NCBI GenBank assembly: GCA_003223115.1
Contig: QHXW01000293.1
Location: 7,337-69,655 of the forward strand
Direction of reading: 5' to 3'
DNA: 62,319 nucleotides
Source: Acidobacteriota bacterium
Lineage (GTDB): Bacteria > Acidobacteriota > Terriglobia > Bryobacterales > Bryobacteraceae
Position numbers and translations under genes: made by a program. Numbering within the stretch: the first letter of the stretch is position 1; the number at the start of each line of letters is the position of its first letter. Shown one piece after another: positions 18,202-28,105 of this stretch. The notes beneath the pieces were generated by a model, which saw only the letters and a list, made by a program, of their open reading frames with translations, made no database searches and was not told the origin of the DNA.

Positions 18202-20307
18202 ATGACTTTTGCCAGATTTGTGCTGTGCATTCTTATAATTGGAGCTTGCTTGGCCGGCGCGGAAATCGTCCAGGCCCAGACCGTTACCATCGTTTCCGGT
18301 AATGGCATGGTCGCTCAAGCAGTCCATGTGAGCCCTCCCATGACAGTGCTGGTGCGGGATGCTGCTGGAAACCCCGTTAAAAACGCCACAGTAAACTGGA
18401 CCATTCAGGGCGGTGGCGTACTCTCCAACCCGCAGACCACCACGGATTCGAACGGCCAAGCCACGAACACATTCGTTGGGGTGGACGTCGCGTCGATAAC
18501 ACCTGCGGTATCGTTCGTCCAAAGCACCATCACCGCTACGTACGGGACGGCCAAAGTTCAGCTCACTGAGACCACCGCTGGCATTGTCAATGGGATCGTT
18601 GAGGTCCAGGCTCTTCTGATCTCGCCGGACTTGTCCCAGTTGCCGCTTGTGGGGGCCGCCGGCCAGCAAGGGACGATACCCACGAAGATTCAGATCCGGG
18701 CCGTTCTAGGGCCGCAACAAGGCAAGGGAGTTCCAGGCGTTGCCGTCAGTGCCTCGCCGGACATTCCCACTAACTCATCAACCATTGCTTGCGTCGGCGG
18801 GTACGCCGTGACGGACTCAACCGGAACCGCCACGTGCAATCTGGCCTTCGGCGGAAAGATCGGTGCCGGTGGGTTTACCGTTAGTGTCGGAAACTTTAGC
18901 TTTTTCGACTTGTCCTTCAAAGTGATTGCCGGACCTCCGGCCAACATCAACATCCTCGGGGGCGACAACCAGAAAGGCAACCCCGGCGCTGTGCTTCCGA
19001 TTCCACTAGTGGCGGAAGTGACCGACCTTGGTGGCAATGACATTGCGGGAGTGCCGGTGGTCTTTGAAGCGGTTGTGCCCGGGACTGTCGCATTTACGAA
19101 TGTTCGGGACACGTCCGATGGGACGGGTCGCGTGTCTGCTCAGGTAACGCTCGAAAGCACAGGTGGTAACGTCCAGGTCCGGGTGCGAACGGCCGACGGG
19201 AAGGTCGCAAAGCTTTTCAATTTGACGGTGAATATCGTGATCGCCGCTCTGCAGAAGGTTTCAGGCGATCCGCAGAGTGCGGCGGTCGTCGAAACCCAGT
19301 TTTCGAGTCCATTGATCGTTCAGGTGAATGATGGCAGCAGCCAGCCCGTTCAGGGAGCCCCCGTCACTTTCACTCTGACCAGCGGCGATGCAACGCTAGG
19401 AACTGGGAGTACCACCACCAACGCTCAAGGCCAGGCATCCACCATCGTAACCGCCGGCGCTACACCCGGTCCGATTGTGGTCACAGCCAGTTCCGGCGAC
19501 TTCCATGTTACATTCAATCTCACCGCACGTCTGTCCGGGCCGGCCTGCGATCCGAAAAACATGTTGTTCAACGGCGCAAGCTTTATCAAAAACGCCGCAT
19601 CTCCAGGTGCCGTCGTAACCATTTCTTGCACCGGAATCGCGCCTGGAATTCAGGGATCGGTGGTGGCTCAGGCTTTCGGAGGGCTACCCACTCAGGTCGC
19701 AAGTGTGAGCGTGACGTTCGACGGTGTCCTCGCGCCGATCTACAACGTGTCCAACGTCGATGGCCATGAATCGGTAACGGTTCAGGTGCCGTACGAAACA
19801 CCTGTCGGAACCACGCAAATAGTGGTCACGCAGGGCACCGGCTCCACAACCGTGACTGCCCAGATCGTGTCGGCCGCGCCGGGCATCTTCGAAACCTGGG
19901 TGCCGAATCCCGCCAGCGCAGACCCCTTTAGCAATCTGGTGCGCATCGCAGTGCTGGTACGGCCGAACGGCACTTTTGTATCGCTAACCAATCCGGCGCA
20001 GCCCGGTGAAAGAATGCGGGCATATGTGACCGGCTTGATTCCGGATCCCGGGACGGTGAGCACCGACGTGACGTCGCCTCTCGATTCCGATGTCCTGATC
20101 ACCACTCCGGTAATCGTCGGTGTCAACAACGCCGGCGTGCATGTTGCGCAGGTCGTCTACGCGCGCAACCTGATCGGTGTGTGGGAGGTGCAATTCGATG
20201 TTCCAGCCGATGCACCCTCCGGCCTCCTCCTCCCGTTCGCGCTGGGCATACCGGCTGACGGCCGCCTGGCGTTTTCGCAGGGATCGCACATTCCAGTGGG
20301 CCAGTAA
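18202..20307 (+). CDS. Secreted multidomain Ig-like protein with TIGR03437-type C-terminal domain
   Basis: 701 residues. Signal peptide (FVLCILIIGACLAGAEIVQA-Q), then a series of bacterial Ig-like/invasin domains. The first, at about 30-130, has the VLVRDAAGNPVKNATVNW pattern; others lie near 180-250, 260-350 and 350-435, the last with VQVNDGSSQPVQGAPVTF. Residues about 445-700 form the C-terminal module starting NMLFNGASFIKNAASPGAVV, with APIYNVSNVDG and VTVQVPYE. This is characteristic of the TIGR03437 domain expanded in Solibacter. A cell-surface adhesin or matrix protein is likely. A TATAAT box at 18102-18107 and ribosome site AAGAGG precede the ATG; a terminator follows. Confidence 0.88.
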   Translation: MTFARFVLCILIIGACLAGAEIVQAQTVTIVSGNGMVAQAVHVSPPMTVLVRDAAGNPVKNATVNWTIQGGGVLSNPQTTTDSNGQATNTFVGVDVASITPAVSFVQSTITATYGTAKVQLTETTAGIVNGIVEVQALLISPDLSQLPLVGAAGQQGTIPTKIQIRAVLGPQQGKGVPGVAVSASPDIPTNSSTIACVGGYAVTDSTGTATCNLAFGGKIGAGGFTVSVGNFSFFDLSFKVIAGPPANINILGGDNQKGNPGAVLPIPLVAEVTDLGGNDIAGVPVVFEAVVPGTVAFTNVRDTSDGTGRVSAQVTLESTGGNVQVRVRTADGKVAKLFNLTVNIVIAALQKVSGDPQSAAVVETQFSSPLIVQVNDGSSQPVQGAPVTFTLTSGDATLGTGSTTTNAQGQASTIVTAGATPGPIVVTASSGDFHVTFNLTARLSGPACDPKNMLFNGASFIKNAASPGAVVTISCTGIAPGIQGSVVAQAFGGLPTQVASVSVTFDGVLAPIYNVSNVDGHESVTVQVPYETPVGTTQIVVTQGTGSTTVTAQIVSAAPGIFETWVPNPASADPFSNLVRIAVLVRPNGTFVSLTNPAQPGERMRAYVTGLIPDPGTVSTDVTSPLDSDVLITTPVIVGVNNAGVHVAQVVYARNLIGVWEVQFDVPADAPSGLLLPFALGIPADGRLAFSQGSHIPVGQ

Positions 20308-20321
20308 CAGGCAATCCTCTG

Positions 20322-20354
20322 GGGGCGAGTCTCAAATCGGCTCGCCCCTTTTTC
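20322..20354 (+). terminator. Rho-independent terminator
   Basis: GGGGCGAG (20322-20329) pairs with CTCGCCCC (20341-20348) across an 11-base loop, followed by six T. It lies 15 bp after the Ig-like protein stop. Confidence 0.9.
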
Positions 20355-20457
20355 ACCTCGAAAGTTTCCTTCGGCTGTGGCTCAGATGCCGTCAGAGACC
20401 GCGCTCCGCGCAATTTGCGAGCCCCATTCCGAACTGCCGGTTTCCGTCCGCCGCGGT

Positions 20458-21270
20458 TTACTTGAAATTGATTTGCAAGGGAATTACGGCGTTGGTGGGC
20501 TGAACTGCTACCTCGACGCGCACAGATTTCGGTGCGGGCTCTTCGCCCGGTGTGTAATGAAAACGAACGGTCGCTTTTTCGTTCGCGTTCAATTCAGTCC
20601 GGTCCAGCTTGACCTCGAGGCCTGGCACCGCAAAGTGGCGCATGGCGAGTTTAACCATCCCAGGCATGTGATTGACGATCGTGATTTGATCCGAAGATGC
20701 CACTGCCCGATTCAACTGCCCGTCGAACTTGTCGGGTCTCACCTGATTGATCAAGGCTTGCAGGTCTGGAGCTTTGCTTATGTCCGGCAGCGGCGCTGCA
20801 CCTCCGGTTTTCGCGGCAGGCGCATTTCCTAACTTTCCGAACGGCGTGGTGTTGATCAGGTCTTCGGTGATGTACCAGTACCATTGCCCGTCAACCAGCT
20901 TCCACAAACTCGTAATCGGCACCTTCACGGGCTTGCTGCCAAATCCGAGCGCCATCACATAGGTCTCGGCAATGACAACGGCTTTCGCCTTGGTAAAACT
21001 GTCGGAATACTCGATCTTGCCGATCTCGAAGCTCAACAGTTGCGTCTTCTTCATGTTGTAGAAGAAGTCCTGTGAATCTTCGGCAACCAGCGGTTCGGCG
21101 CGGCGTGGTTTTGCGTCCACAAACGCCTGATAGTACTTCGAGACACGCGCGCGTAGCGCTTCATCCACATCGGGCGGCGCCTTGGAGAGCAGATCTGTGG
21201 GGTTCTGGGCCCCAGCGCAGCAAATAAATAACAGCGCCAGAATCGGTCGAAAAAGAATAATAAGCCTCAC
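20458..21270 (-). CDS. Exported protein with NTF2/SnoaL-like N-terminal half, unknown function
   Basis: 270 residues. The N-terminus (LIILFRPILALLFICCAGAQ) is a signal peptide, possibly with a lipoprotein-like Cys. Residues about 35-145 (VSKYYQAFVDAKPRRAEPLV to SLWKLVDGQWYWYIT) resemble NTF2/SnoaL-like folds that estimate exposure to a small ligand or serve as binding domains. The C-terminal 90 residues look like an Ig-like beta domain (FAVPGLEVKLDRTELNANEK). It converges on the Ig-like protein gene with no shared operon. No enzymatic residues were recognised. Confidence 0.75.
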   Translation of the reverse strand: MRLIILFRPILALLFICCAGAQNPTDLLSKAPPDVDEALRARVSKYYQAFVDAKPRRAEPLVAEDSQDFFYNMKKTQLLSFEIGKIEYSDSFTKAKAVVIAETYVMALGFGSKPVKVPITSLWKLVDGQWYWYITEDLINTTPFGKLGNAPAAKTGGAAPLPDISKAPDLQALINQVRPDKFDGQLNRAVASSDQITIVNHMPGMVKLAMRHFAVPGLEVKLDRTELNANEKATVRFHYTPGEEPAPKSVRVEVAVQPTNAVIPLQINFK

Positions 21271-21500
21271 GATTCTTCTATTGTAACCGCGTAGCGTGGG
21301 TCGTGGTCACGGCCTTGGCGCAGCGGCTAAAGACCTGCATTCGCAAACATTTCCAGCCAATGACGCGCAATTTCCAAACGATCGCTCTCTATACTGAAAA
21401 CGCAAGGAAGCCGTTCACGCGCCCCGGCGCACAAGAGCGCCGTGCCGAGACGTCGCGCAGAACCGCCACTCAAACAAGAACCAGGAGATGAGGAGGATTG

Positions 21501-21850
21501 ATGCCCGCAATTTACACTCTGAAATCGCTGGCGCTGCCGCAAAGCAGGATCCTCGCCAGCCGCGAAGACTACAAACTAAACTGTTCACCGGCCAGGATGC
21601 CCCGCTGCCGAGCTTCGACGAAGATCCGAAATACTGGATCGATCTCGATGTTCTGCGCAATCCGGACAACTATGGGCGTCACATGACGTACGACGGTGTT
21701 CTGGCGCTGAATGATGATGGCTCGCCGCGCATGGTCGACACCAGCACGGAGGCTGACCATAATCGTCAGACATTCTACAAACCGTTTGGCTTCAGGCAGG
21801 TTCCGTCGCTCGACCGTTACAATTGCTCAAGACATTTTGCGCCACGGTGA
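21501..21850 (+). pseudogene. Unidentified gene remnant with a 1-bp frameshift
   Basis: ATG 21501 has a good ribosome site (GGAGATGAGGAGG). The frame reads MPAIYTLKSLALPQSRILAS then REDYK, and shifts by one base. The protein continues as KLFTGQDAPLPSFDEDPKY, then about 50 residues (WIDLDVLRNPDNYGRHMTYD and on). Adding one A near 21575 fuses the two parts. After about 21790 the sequence degenerates; a further block VNLAYTGAVSGQPDYSAW lies in another frame. I do not recognise the family. Confidence 0.5.
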
Positions 21851-22365
21851 ACCTGGCATACACCGGCGCGGTATCCGGACAGCCGGATTACTCAGCGTGG
21901 CTCAAGCGTCCACCTACGACCTACCCGGTGCGTGAGCTCGCCAGCACCGAGGCCTTCTGCCCCACACGGTTTGAGGTGGCCTGGAACGCCAGGTGTGCAT
22001 CATGAATGAATACCGCAAGCAGGTCACAAGCTCTCAAAGCTTGAGTGCCAAGCTCGATCACGCGTTGGCGAAGCTGGATGAAATCGAGGCCCTGGTTCGC
22101 GGCAATTAAATTAAAGCAAGGGAAGGGCCCGGCTTTAGCTGACGAACGCCACTGCCTGGCGCACCATGATGTCCGCGAGTCCGGAAAACTTCGATTCGGG
22201 GTAGGTCCGGTAGTGGGGGGTCTGGCTGACGCCGGCTGGCGTGGAGCGAATTCCTTTTCCCAACCCGATGGAACAACTCTCATGGCGCTTCGAACCTCGC
22301 CATTGTTGGGGCAAGAAACGGGCCAAACCCAATGGGCAGGAAGGGATCAGTTTTGTGGAGTGTGC
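21851..22365. other. Gene debris without an identifiable gene
   Basis: No intact gene is supported. A plus-strand 35-codon frame at 22002-22109 (MNEYRKQVTSSQSLSAKLDH onward) looks protein-like but is too short to assign. A minus-strand block near 22135-22270 (YRTYPESKFSGLADIMVRQA) looks like the end of a lost gene. Both probably belong to the same decayed segment as the remnant at 21501. Confidence 0.4.
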
Positions 22366-22761
22366 TCAGCTCTGGCGGCGGGAGCTGCCTTTGGAGGGGA
22401 AATCGATGACCGGAATCAGACAGTTTTTTTGCTCCTGCTCGCCGTGGCGTGCGTGAGCGGCCAGCTCCCGGTTGAGCGTGAAGACGAACTCTTCGATCTG
22501 GCGCTGCATTTCGGACATCTTTTCACGCATGTTGAGAATGATCTCGACGCCCGCCAGATTCACGCCCAGATCGCGGGTCAGGTGCAGAATGATTTCCAGC
22601 CGCTCCAGATCGTCATCCGTGTAGAGCCGTGTATTGCCTTCACTGCGAGACGGCCGCAACAGACCTTCCCGCTCGTACAGGCGCAGTGTTTGGGGATGGA
22701 TGGAGTATTGTTCGGCTACCGCCGAGATCATGTAAGCCGCTCTGGAACGGGTTTTCGCCAT
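22366..22761 (-). CDS. hspR: HspR, MerR-family heat-shock repressor
   Basis: 131 residues from ATG 22761, leaving a 2-bp gap after dnaJ. The MerR winged helix occupies residues 5-75: ISAVAEQYSIHPQTLRLYER, EGLLRPSRSEGNTRLYTDDD and LERLEIIL. A coiled-coil dimerisation helix and a polar tail follow. HspR represses dnaK operons in actinobacteria and other phyla and uses DnaK as co-repressor. Its position as the last gene of dnaK-dnaJ-hspR indicates autoregulation of the operon. An upstream ATG at 22779 would overlap dnaJ and is less likely. Confidence 0.9.
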   Translation of the reverse strand: MAKTRSRAAYMISAVAEQYSIHPQTLRLYEREGLLRPSRSEGNTRLYTDDDLERLEIILHLTRDLGVNLAGVEIILNMREKMSEMQRQIEEFVFTLNRELAAHARHGEQEQKNCLIPVIDFPSKGSSRRQS

Positions 22762-22763
22762 GG

Positions 22764-23927
22764 CTACACCTTTTCCCAAATCGCGGCGCGCGGATCTTCG
22801 GGATGGAGCTTCGCCAGCTCGCGCAGAATCTCCTTTGTCCGCTCGTCCTGCACCTTGGGAACCTGAATTGCCACTTCGACAACTTGATCACCGCGCTGGT
22901 TCTTGCGCGAGTTGAACACGCCTTTGTCCCGAAGGCGGAACTTCTGCCCGTTTTGTGTTCCCGGCGGAATCTTGAGCTGCGTGCGCCCATCGATAGTGGG
23001 TACTTCGACCTTGGCCCCGAGGCCGGCTTCAGCCACCGTAATGGGCACGCGAATCTCGACGTTGTCGCCCGTACGATGAAAGAAGGGATGTTCTTCGACG
23101 CGCGTCGTGATGTACAGGTCGCCTGCAGGAGCACCGAGCGTACCCGCGTTACCCTTACCCGGCACTCGAAGACGCGAGCCGTTCTGCGCGCCCGGCGGAA
23201 TTCGGATCTCTACCGTTTCCGTGCGCGGGACGCGGCCGTCACCATGGCAGGTAGGACATGCGTTCTCGAGGCGGCCCTTGCCCCCGCAGCGCGGGCAGGT
23301 GAGGTTGAAGCGCATCGCGCCGGCCATTTGCGAAACCGACCCCGTGCCGCCGCATTGCGGACACGACACGGCGCCCCCTGATGCCACGCCCGTGCCGCTG
23401 CAAGTGCCACATACATCGTGGCGGGTAATGCTGATTCGCGCCTGCGTTCCGCGAATCGCCTGCCAGAAATCAATATTCAACGCGTACTCGAGATCGGTCC
23501 CTTGTTGCGGCTCCTCAGCCGGCTCTCGACCTCCGCCCCGCTTGAAAAATTGAGAAAAAATATCGGAGAAGCCCCCGGCGTGCGTCTCCCCGGCCGGCGG
23601 TTGACGGCCACTTTGCTTAAAGTAATCTGAAAAATCGAAACCTCCGAAGTCCATGCCAGGCTGGGTCTGATCCGCCCCCGCACCACCAGGGAATCCATTC
23701 TCGGAATAGAAACCGTGTTGATCGTACATCTGGCGCTTCTTGGCATCGCTTAGGATGTCGTAGGCCTCCTGAACGTTTTTGAAATGCTCTTCGGCTGCTT
23801 TGTCGCCGGGATTCAGATCGGGGTGATACTTGCGTACGAGTTTACGGTAGGATTTGCGGAGTTCTTCCGCCGAGGCGCTCCGCGGCACACCCAAGGTCTC
23901 GTAATAATCGTGCTTCGGCGTGGTCAT
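22764..23927 (-). CDS. dnaJ: Type I DnaJ co-chaperone
   Basis: 387 residues from ATG 23927 ([14 protein letters not shown]). J domain with HPD at residues 35-37, then a Gly/Phe-rich linker ([20 protein letters not shown]). The central zinc domain has four CxxCxGxG repeats ([32 protein letters not shown]), and the two beta-barrel substrate domains follow. It stimulates the DnaK ATPase and delivers unfolded clients. A 105-bp gap to dnaK contains a small hairpin (CCGGC-TTAT-GCCGG at 23972-23985) that may tune mRNA processing. grpE is not in this operon. Confidence 0.96.
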   Translation of the reverse strand: MTTPKHDYYETLGVPRSASAEELRKSYRKLVRKYHPDLNPGDKAAEEHFKNVQEAYDILSDAKKRQMYDQHGFYSENGFPGGAGADQTQPGMDFGGFDFSDYFKQSGRQPPAGETHAGGFSDIFSQFFKRGGGREPAEEPQQGTDLEYALNIDFWQAIRGTQARISITRHDVCGTCSGTGVASGGAVSCPQCGGTGSVSQMAGAMRFNLTCPRCGGKGRLENACPTCHGDGRVPRTETVEIRIPPGAQNGSRLRVPGKGNAGTLGAPAGDLYITTRVEEHPFFHRTGDNVEIRVPITVAEAGLGAKVEVPTIDGRTQLKIPPGTQNGQKFRLRDKGVFNSRKNQRGDQVVEVAIQVPKVQDERTKEILRELAKLHPEDPRAAIWEKV

Positions 23928-24032
23928 AATCAGGCCCGGGGCGCCAAGTTCCAGGGGCCAGAATCGCGACCCCGGCTTATGCCGGACTCTAAGACCTGCC
24001 ACCTGGCGCCTGACACTTTATTTCTTGTCCTC

Positions 24033-25967
24033 TTACTTCTTTTCCTTGTCGTCGACATCCACGAACTCGGCGTCCACAACATCGTCCTTCTTGCCTGGCT
24101 CGCCCGGCTTGGCCTCGCCGGCAGCTCCGTTACCAGGCGCCCCGGCTGCTCCCCCCGCGCCCGGCTGGGAAGATGCTTTGTACATGGCTTCGGCCAGCTT
24201 GTGACTGGCCTGGGTCAGCCGATCGGTTGCGGCGTTCAGCTTGTCAGCATCGCCGTCGCTCATGGCTTTCTTGGTCTCTTCGATGGCTGTTTCGATCTCG
24301 CGCGCCTCGGTATCACTGATTTTCGAGCGATGCTCTTTCAGCGTTTTCTCGACGTTGTAAACCATCGCGTCGGCGCGATTGCGGGCTTCAATCTGATCCC
24401 GTTGCTTGCGATCGTCCGCGGCATTGGACTCCGCGTCCTTGGCCATCTTGTCGACCTCATCTTTCGAAAGACCGGAAGAAGAGGTGATCGTGATTTTCTG
24501 TTCGTTGTTGGTAGCCCGATCCTTCGCCGTGACGTTCAGAATGCCGTTGGCGTCGATGTCGAAGGTCACTTCGACTTGCGGAATGCCGCGCGGAGCCGGA
24601 GGAATGCCCACCAGTTGGAAAACGCCCAGCAGCCGGTTGTCCCGCGCCATGGCGCGCTCGCCCTGGTAAACCTTGATCTCAACCGACGTCTGGCTATCGG
24701 TGGCCGTGGAGAAGACCTCGCTCTTGCGCGTCGGAATGGTGGTGTTGCGCTCGATGAGCTTGGTGAACACACCGCCCAGGGTTTCGATACCGAGCGACAG
24801 CGGCGTCACGTCGAGCAGCAGCACGTCTTTGACCTCTCCGCCCAGTACGCCACCCTGGACCGCGGCGCCCACCGCTACGACTTCGTCCGGGTTGACGCCT
24901 TTGTGCGGCTCTTTGCCGAATAACTCGCGCACCAGCGCCTGAATGCGCGGCATACGGGTCTGGCCGCCCACCAGCACGATCTCATCAATCTGCGTGGGTA
25001 AGATGCCGGCATCCGTCATGGCCTGTTTGCAAGGTCCTACGGAACGTTGGATGAGGTCTTCCACCATCTGCTCCAGGCGCGCCCGAGTGAGCTTCAGCGC
25101 CAGGTGCTTCGGCCCGCTGGCGTCGGCGGTGACGAACGGCAGGTTGATCTCCGTCTCGAGGAGCGTGGAGAGCTCCATTTTGGCCTTCTCAGCAGCCTCT
25201 TTGAGCCGCTGCAACGCCATCTGGTCGCGCGAGAGATCGATGCCTTGCTCTTTCTTGAACTCGCCGATGATCCAGCCGATGACACGCTGGTCGATGTTGT
25301 CGCCGCCCAGGTGCGTATCGCCGTTGGTGGACTTGACCTCGACCACGCCCTCGCCGACCTCCAGAATCGAGATGTCGAAGGTGCCGCCGCCGAAGTCATA
25401 TACCGCGATGGTTTCGTTCTTTTTCTTGTCCAGACCATAAGCCAGCGCCGCAGCCGTCGGCTCGTTGATGATGCGCGCGACTTCCAGCCCCGCAATCTTG
25501 CCTGCATCCTTGGTGGCTTGGCGCTGCGCGTCATTGAAGTAAGCAGGAACCGTGATCACGGCCTGCGTGATTTTCTCGCCCAGGTAGGATTCAGCGGCTT
25601 CCTTCAGCTTGGTCAGGATCATCGCCGAGATCTCCGGCGGCGAATATTTCTTTCCGCTGATGTCCACGCGAGCGTCCCCATTTTCCCCGCGCACAACGTT
25701 GTAGGGGATCATCTTCATTTCTTCGGTGACCTCTTCGTAGCGCCTCCCCATGAAGCGCTTGATCGAGAACACCGTGTTTTCCGGGTTGGTGATGGCCTGT
25801 CTCTTGGCAACCTGCCCGACCAGCCGCTCCCCGCTTTTGGTGAACGCCACGACCGAGGGGGTGGTCCGCGAACCTTCCTGGTTCGCGATCACCGTTGGCT
25901 GTCCCCCCTCCATAACGGCTACAACAGAGTTCGTCGTGCCTAAATCGATTCCTATGATCTTGCCCAT
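24033..25967 (-). CDS. dnaK: Hsp70 chaperone DnaK
   Basis: 644 residues from ATG 25967, preceded by AGGAGG. The N-terminal ATPase has [17 protein letters not shown] at the start, [17 protein letters not shown] near 135, [17 protein letters not shown] near 190 and [10 protein letters not shown] near 335. The substrate-binding domain begins at about 385 ([16 protein letters not shown]). A helical lid and an Ala/Gly/Pro-rich tail end in [13 protein letters not shown], the usual acidic terminus. It is the first gene of dnaK-dnaJ-hspR, with a consensus promoter 120 bp upstream. Confidence 0.97.
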   Translation of the reverse strand: MGKIIGIDLGTTNSVVAVMEGGQPTVIANQEGSRTTPSVVAFTKSGERLVGQVAKRQAITNPENTVFSIKRFMGRRYEEVTEEMKMIPYNVVRGENGDARVDISGKKYSPPEISAMILTKLKEAAESYLGEKITQAVITVPAYFNDAQRQATKDAGKIAGLEVARIINEPTAAALAYGLDKKKNETIAVYDFGGGTFDISILEVGEGVVEVKSTNGDTHLGGDNIDQRVIGWIIGEFKKEQGIDLSRDQMALQRLKEAAEKAKMELSTLLETEINLPFVTADASGPKHLALKLTRARLEQMVEDLIQRSVGPCKQAMTDAGILPTQIDEIVLVGGQTRMPRIQALVRELFGKEPHKGVNPDEVVAVGAAVQGGVLGGEVKDVLLLDVTPLSLGIETLGGVFTKLIERNTTIPTRKSEVFSTATDSQTSVEIKVYQGERAMARDNRLLGVFQLVGIPPAPRGIPQVEVTFDIDANGILNVTAKDRATNNEQKITITSSSGLSKDEVDKMAKDAESNAADDRKQRDQIEARNRADAMVYNVEKTLKEHRSKISDTEAREIETAIEETKKAMSDGDADKLNAATDRLTQASHKLAEAMYKASSQPGAGGAAGAPGNGAAGEAKPGEPGKKDDVVDAEFVDVDDKEKK

Positions 25968-25991
25968 GCGTAGGGGTCCTCCTGAAACGTT

Positions 25992-26013
25992 AGTGCTATC
26001 AGGGCCAAGCACT
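25992..26013. promoter_or_regulatory. Inverted repeat in the dnaK leader, candidate operator or hairpin
   Basis: AGTGCT (25992-25997) and AGCACT (26008-26013) are exact complements, 10 bases apart, with partly matching flanks (TTAGTGCT / AGCACTTAA). They lie between the promoter and the ribosome site. The HspR consensus HAIR sequence CTTGAGT-N7-ACTCAAG was not found, so this is the best inverted repeat available, without proof that HspR binds it. Confidence 0.35.
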
Positions 26014-26086
26014 TAACCTCATGACCGGGACCCGCGTCGCGGGCCACAAATCCGGTCTGGAGGCGCCGGCCACTTAGTACAGTACC

Positions 26087-26115
26087 ATTATCAAAGTTTA
26101 GTGTGTTACTGTCAA
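26087..26115 (-). promoter_or_regulatory. Sigma70-type promoter of the dnaK operon
   Basis: On the minus strand TTGACA (26110-26115), a 17-base spacer, and GATAAT (26087-26092). Both boxes are near consensus. It predicts a leader of about 110 nt before dnaK and points to repressor control (HspR) rather than a heat-shock sigma factor. Confidence 0.75.
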
Positions 26116-26188
26116 GTATTTTAGAGTGCTGAGTCCGGCGGCCGTAGGGGATTCATGCTAAACCGGATAGTGCGCCTTGGATAAACCG

Positions 26189-26745
26189 ATGTTCCTGCTA
26201 GCTCCACCTCCGGATTCCAAAATCAGGCGAATTTTGCAGTCGCAAGAGCGTACCCGGAAGTCGGGTCAACGGCCGATGGGACGGCCCCGCGAGGATACAT
26301 CCTGAACCACCAGCGCCTCGAGCTGTGGACCGGCGCTGCCACGTTTGAGCGGGCCAAGGCTGCAGTGCGGCATTGGCGGATGTTCGAGTTGGGTGCGGTG
26401 TCTTCTGGCCCGACGCTCCGATACAACCTGGCGCTGTGGTCGCGGTGCTGGCTCGAGTGGTGGAATGGTGGTCGTTGAATGTCTGCCGAATTGTCTACAT
26501 GGTCGACGAAAAGCGACGGTACGGCTTTGCGTATGGCACGCTGCCGGAGCAGGCCGAAGCTGGTGAGGAGCGCTTCACCGTGGAATGGCTGGACGACGAT
26601 TCGGTGTGGTACGACATTTTGGCCCTTTCACGGAAAGACATCTCCTGGCGCGCGTGGCTTTATCCCGTTGCGCGGCATTTGCGGGACAACTTCCGCCGAG
26701 ATTCAGGAGCGGCCATGGAGCGAGTCGAGACAAGTCGAGACTCTA
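26189..26745 (+). pseudogene. DUF1990 (UPF0548) protein gene with at least two frameshifts
   Basis: The DUF1990 pattern is spread over three frames. These are MFLLAPPPDSKIRRILQSQ from ATG 26189, YPEVGSTADGTAPRGYILNH through AAVRHWRMFELG, and FWPDAPIQPGAVVAVLARVV through RIVYMVDEKRRYGFAYGTLP and WYDILALSRKD. The family includes plant-like and bacterial proteins of unknown function with exactly this FAYGTLPxHxExGEExF motif. Frame changes fall near 26240 and 26380. A near-perfect 10-bp tandem duplication (AGTCGAGACA) lies at the 3' end (about 26723-26741). The last segment stays open into the following gene and would fuse with it if translated. Confidence 0.75.
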
Positions 26746-26864
26746 TAAGACGCGCTATTTCGTCCACGGTGGTGCTTTTCCACCACGGGCCGGCGCTAGA
26801 ACGCAATCAAGACACAGGGTTTGGCTCTGGAGTTCAACGTGCTCGCCTGAAGACGCGAAACCCT

Positions 26865-27389
26865 ATGAAGAGAAGCGCGAAGTTTCTGGTGCCGTTCCTG
26901 GCCTGTGGTCTTTACGCGGCGGACGCGGACAAGAAACCGGATCAAGCTGAGGGCGAACAGACCCAGGTACACGAGACCACGCGACGGCCGCACATACGCT
27001 TCGGCGGCCTCATGATCGGCGCGGGCTACACGCATTGGTCAGGCGGCTGGTGCTGCGGATATCCGGCTTACGGCTACTACGGCGCTTGGATGCCCTTTTT
27101 TCCGGCATTTTTCTCCTGGGACCCGTTTTTCTACTCGCCCTACTACGGGGCAGGGTTTACCGGAGGCCCGAACATGGGCGAAGTGAAGCTTCACGCTGAT
27201 TTGAAGGACGCCGAGGTATTCCTGGACGGCGCGTACGCGGGGACCGCCGCGGAGCGAAAATCGATATGGCTCGATCCGGGCGCTTACAATCTGGAAGTCC
27301 GGGCACCCGGCAAGCGAACCTACACCCGGCGGATCTACGTTCTGAGCGGAAAAGCGCTACGAGTCAACGCCAGACTGGAGGCGAATTGA
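26865..27389 (+). CDS. Exported PEGA-domain protein
   Basis: 174 residues from ATG 26865. Signal peptide KFLVPFLACGLYA, a charged linker, then a Tyr/Trp/Gly/Phe-rich middle section (residues about 50-100, with repeats of GYY, PFF and YYG) that looks structural. The C-terminal PEGA domain is VKLHADLKDAEVFLDGAYAG to LEVRAPGKRTYTRRIYV. PEGA domains are surface-layer-associated beta modules. The longer open frame starting at 26373 is not one gene: it runs through the DUF1990 remnant. Its stop overlaps the next start (TGATG), so the two are translated together. Confidence 0.82.
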   Translation: MKRSAKFLVPFLACGLYAADADKKPDQAEGEQTQVHETTRRPHIRFGGLMIGAGYTHWSGGWCCGYPAYGYYGAWMPFFPAFFSWDPFFYSPYYGAGFTGGPNMGEVKLHADLKDAEVFLDGAYAGTAAERKSIWLDPGAYNLEVRAPGKRTYTRRIYVLSGKALRVNARLEAN

Positions 27390-28105
27390 TGAGACCGGCA
27401 GCAGCGATCTTGCTGTTTGCAGGGGCGGGGTTCGCGGCGGACCAGCAGGTGATCCCACTTCGCGATTCGGCCGGCGCGTACCCAGCGCATTCCGAACGCC
27501 CGATGGCAGCCATTGGCGCTGAACTGCTCACCGCGGCACAAGTCCACGGCAGTTTCTCTTCGGAGCTCAATCGCGCCTACCTGGTGGTCGAGGTCGGATT
27601 TTTTCCGGGCGAACAGACGGATGTCACCCTGCTAGATTTTTCGCTCGTGCCCGCGGGCACTCAGACAGTACTTCGCCCAGTGCGTTCGAAAGTGATTGCA
27701 GCGGTGCTGCAGAAGAAGCCCGCGGATACGCGCAAGCCCAGCGCTCCGGGCGACGTCACGGTCTATCCGACGGTGGGCGTGGGATATGAAAGCGGGCCTT
27801 CGTATGACCCGGTCACCGGCAGGCGGCGTGGAGGCGGGTGGACGACCTCGGCCGGAGTGGGCGTGGGAGTCGGCGGGGCAGGCGGGCAGGGCGCTCCACC
27901 ACCGGCATCAACCAGCGCGGATCGCCGCACGATGGAAACCGAGCTGAGCGAGAAGAGCCTGCCGGAAGGTCCCACGGCGCGCGCGGTAGCCGGTTATCTT
28001 TACTTCCCGTTCCCGGGCAAGAAGAAAGACCTGGCCTATGACCTGGTATACACGCATCACGGCGAAAAGATCGTGCTGCCGCTAGTGAAGTACTCGACTA
28101 AATAA
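27389..28105 (+). CDS. Exported acidobacterial protein of unknown function
   Basis: About 238 residues from ATG 27389, behind GGAGG. Signal peptide (AAAILLFAGAGFAA), then a beta-rich domain (ELNRAYLVVEVGFFPGEQTD to TVLRPVRSKVIA). A Gly-rich low-complexity stretch follows (GVGVGVGGAGGQGAPPPAST). A terminal domain has YLYFPFPGKKKDLAYDLVY. Its start overlaps the PEGA protein stop, so the pair probably works together at the envelope. No catalytic motif is visible. Confidence 0.8.
   Translation: MRPAAAILLFAGAGFAADQQVIPLRDSAGAYPAHSERPMAAIGAELLTAAQVHGSFSSELNRAYLVVEVGFFPGEQTDVTLLDFSLVPAGTQTVLRPVRSKVIAAVLQKKPADTRKPSAPGDVTVYPTVGVGYESGPSYDPVTGRRRGGGWTTSAGVGVGVGGAGGQGAPPPASTSADRRTMETELSEKSLPEGPTARAVAGYLYFPFPGKKKDLAYDLVYTHHGEKIVLPLVKYSTK

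Noticed and set aside
22045-22866. Plus-strand 273-residue open frame
   Set aside because: It is antisense to hspR and the end of dnaJ, both of which have clear family motifs.
26087-26115. HspR HAIR operator in the dnaK promoter
   Set aside because: Neither half of CTTGAGT-N7-ACTCAAG is present at the required spacing.
26373-27389. A single 338-residue protein
   Set aside because: It joins the tail of a frameshifted DUF1990 gene to an independent gene with its own signal peptide at 26865.
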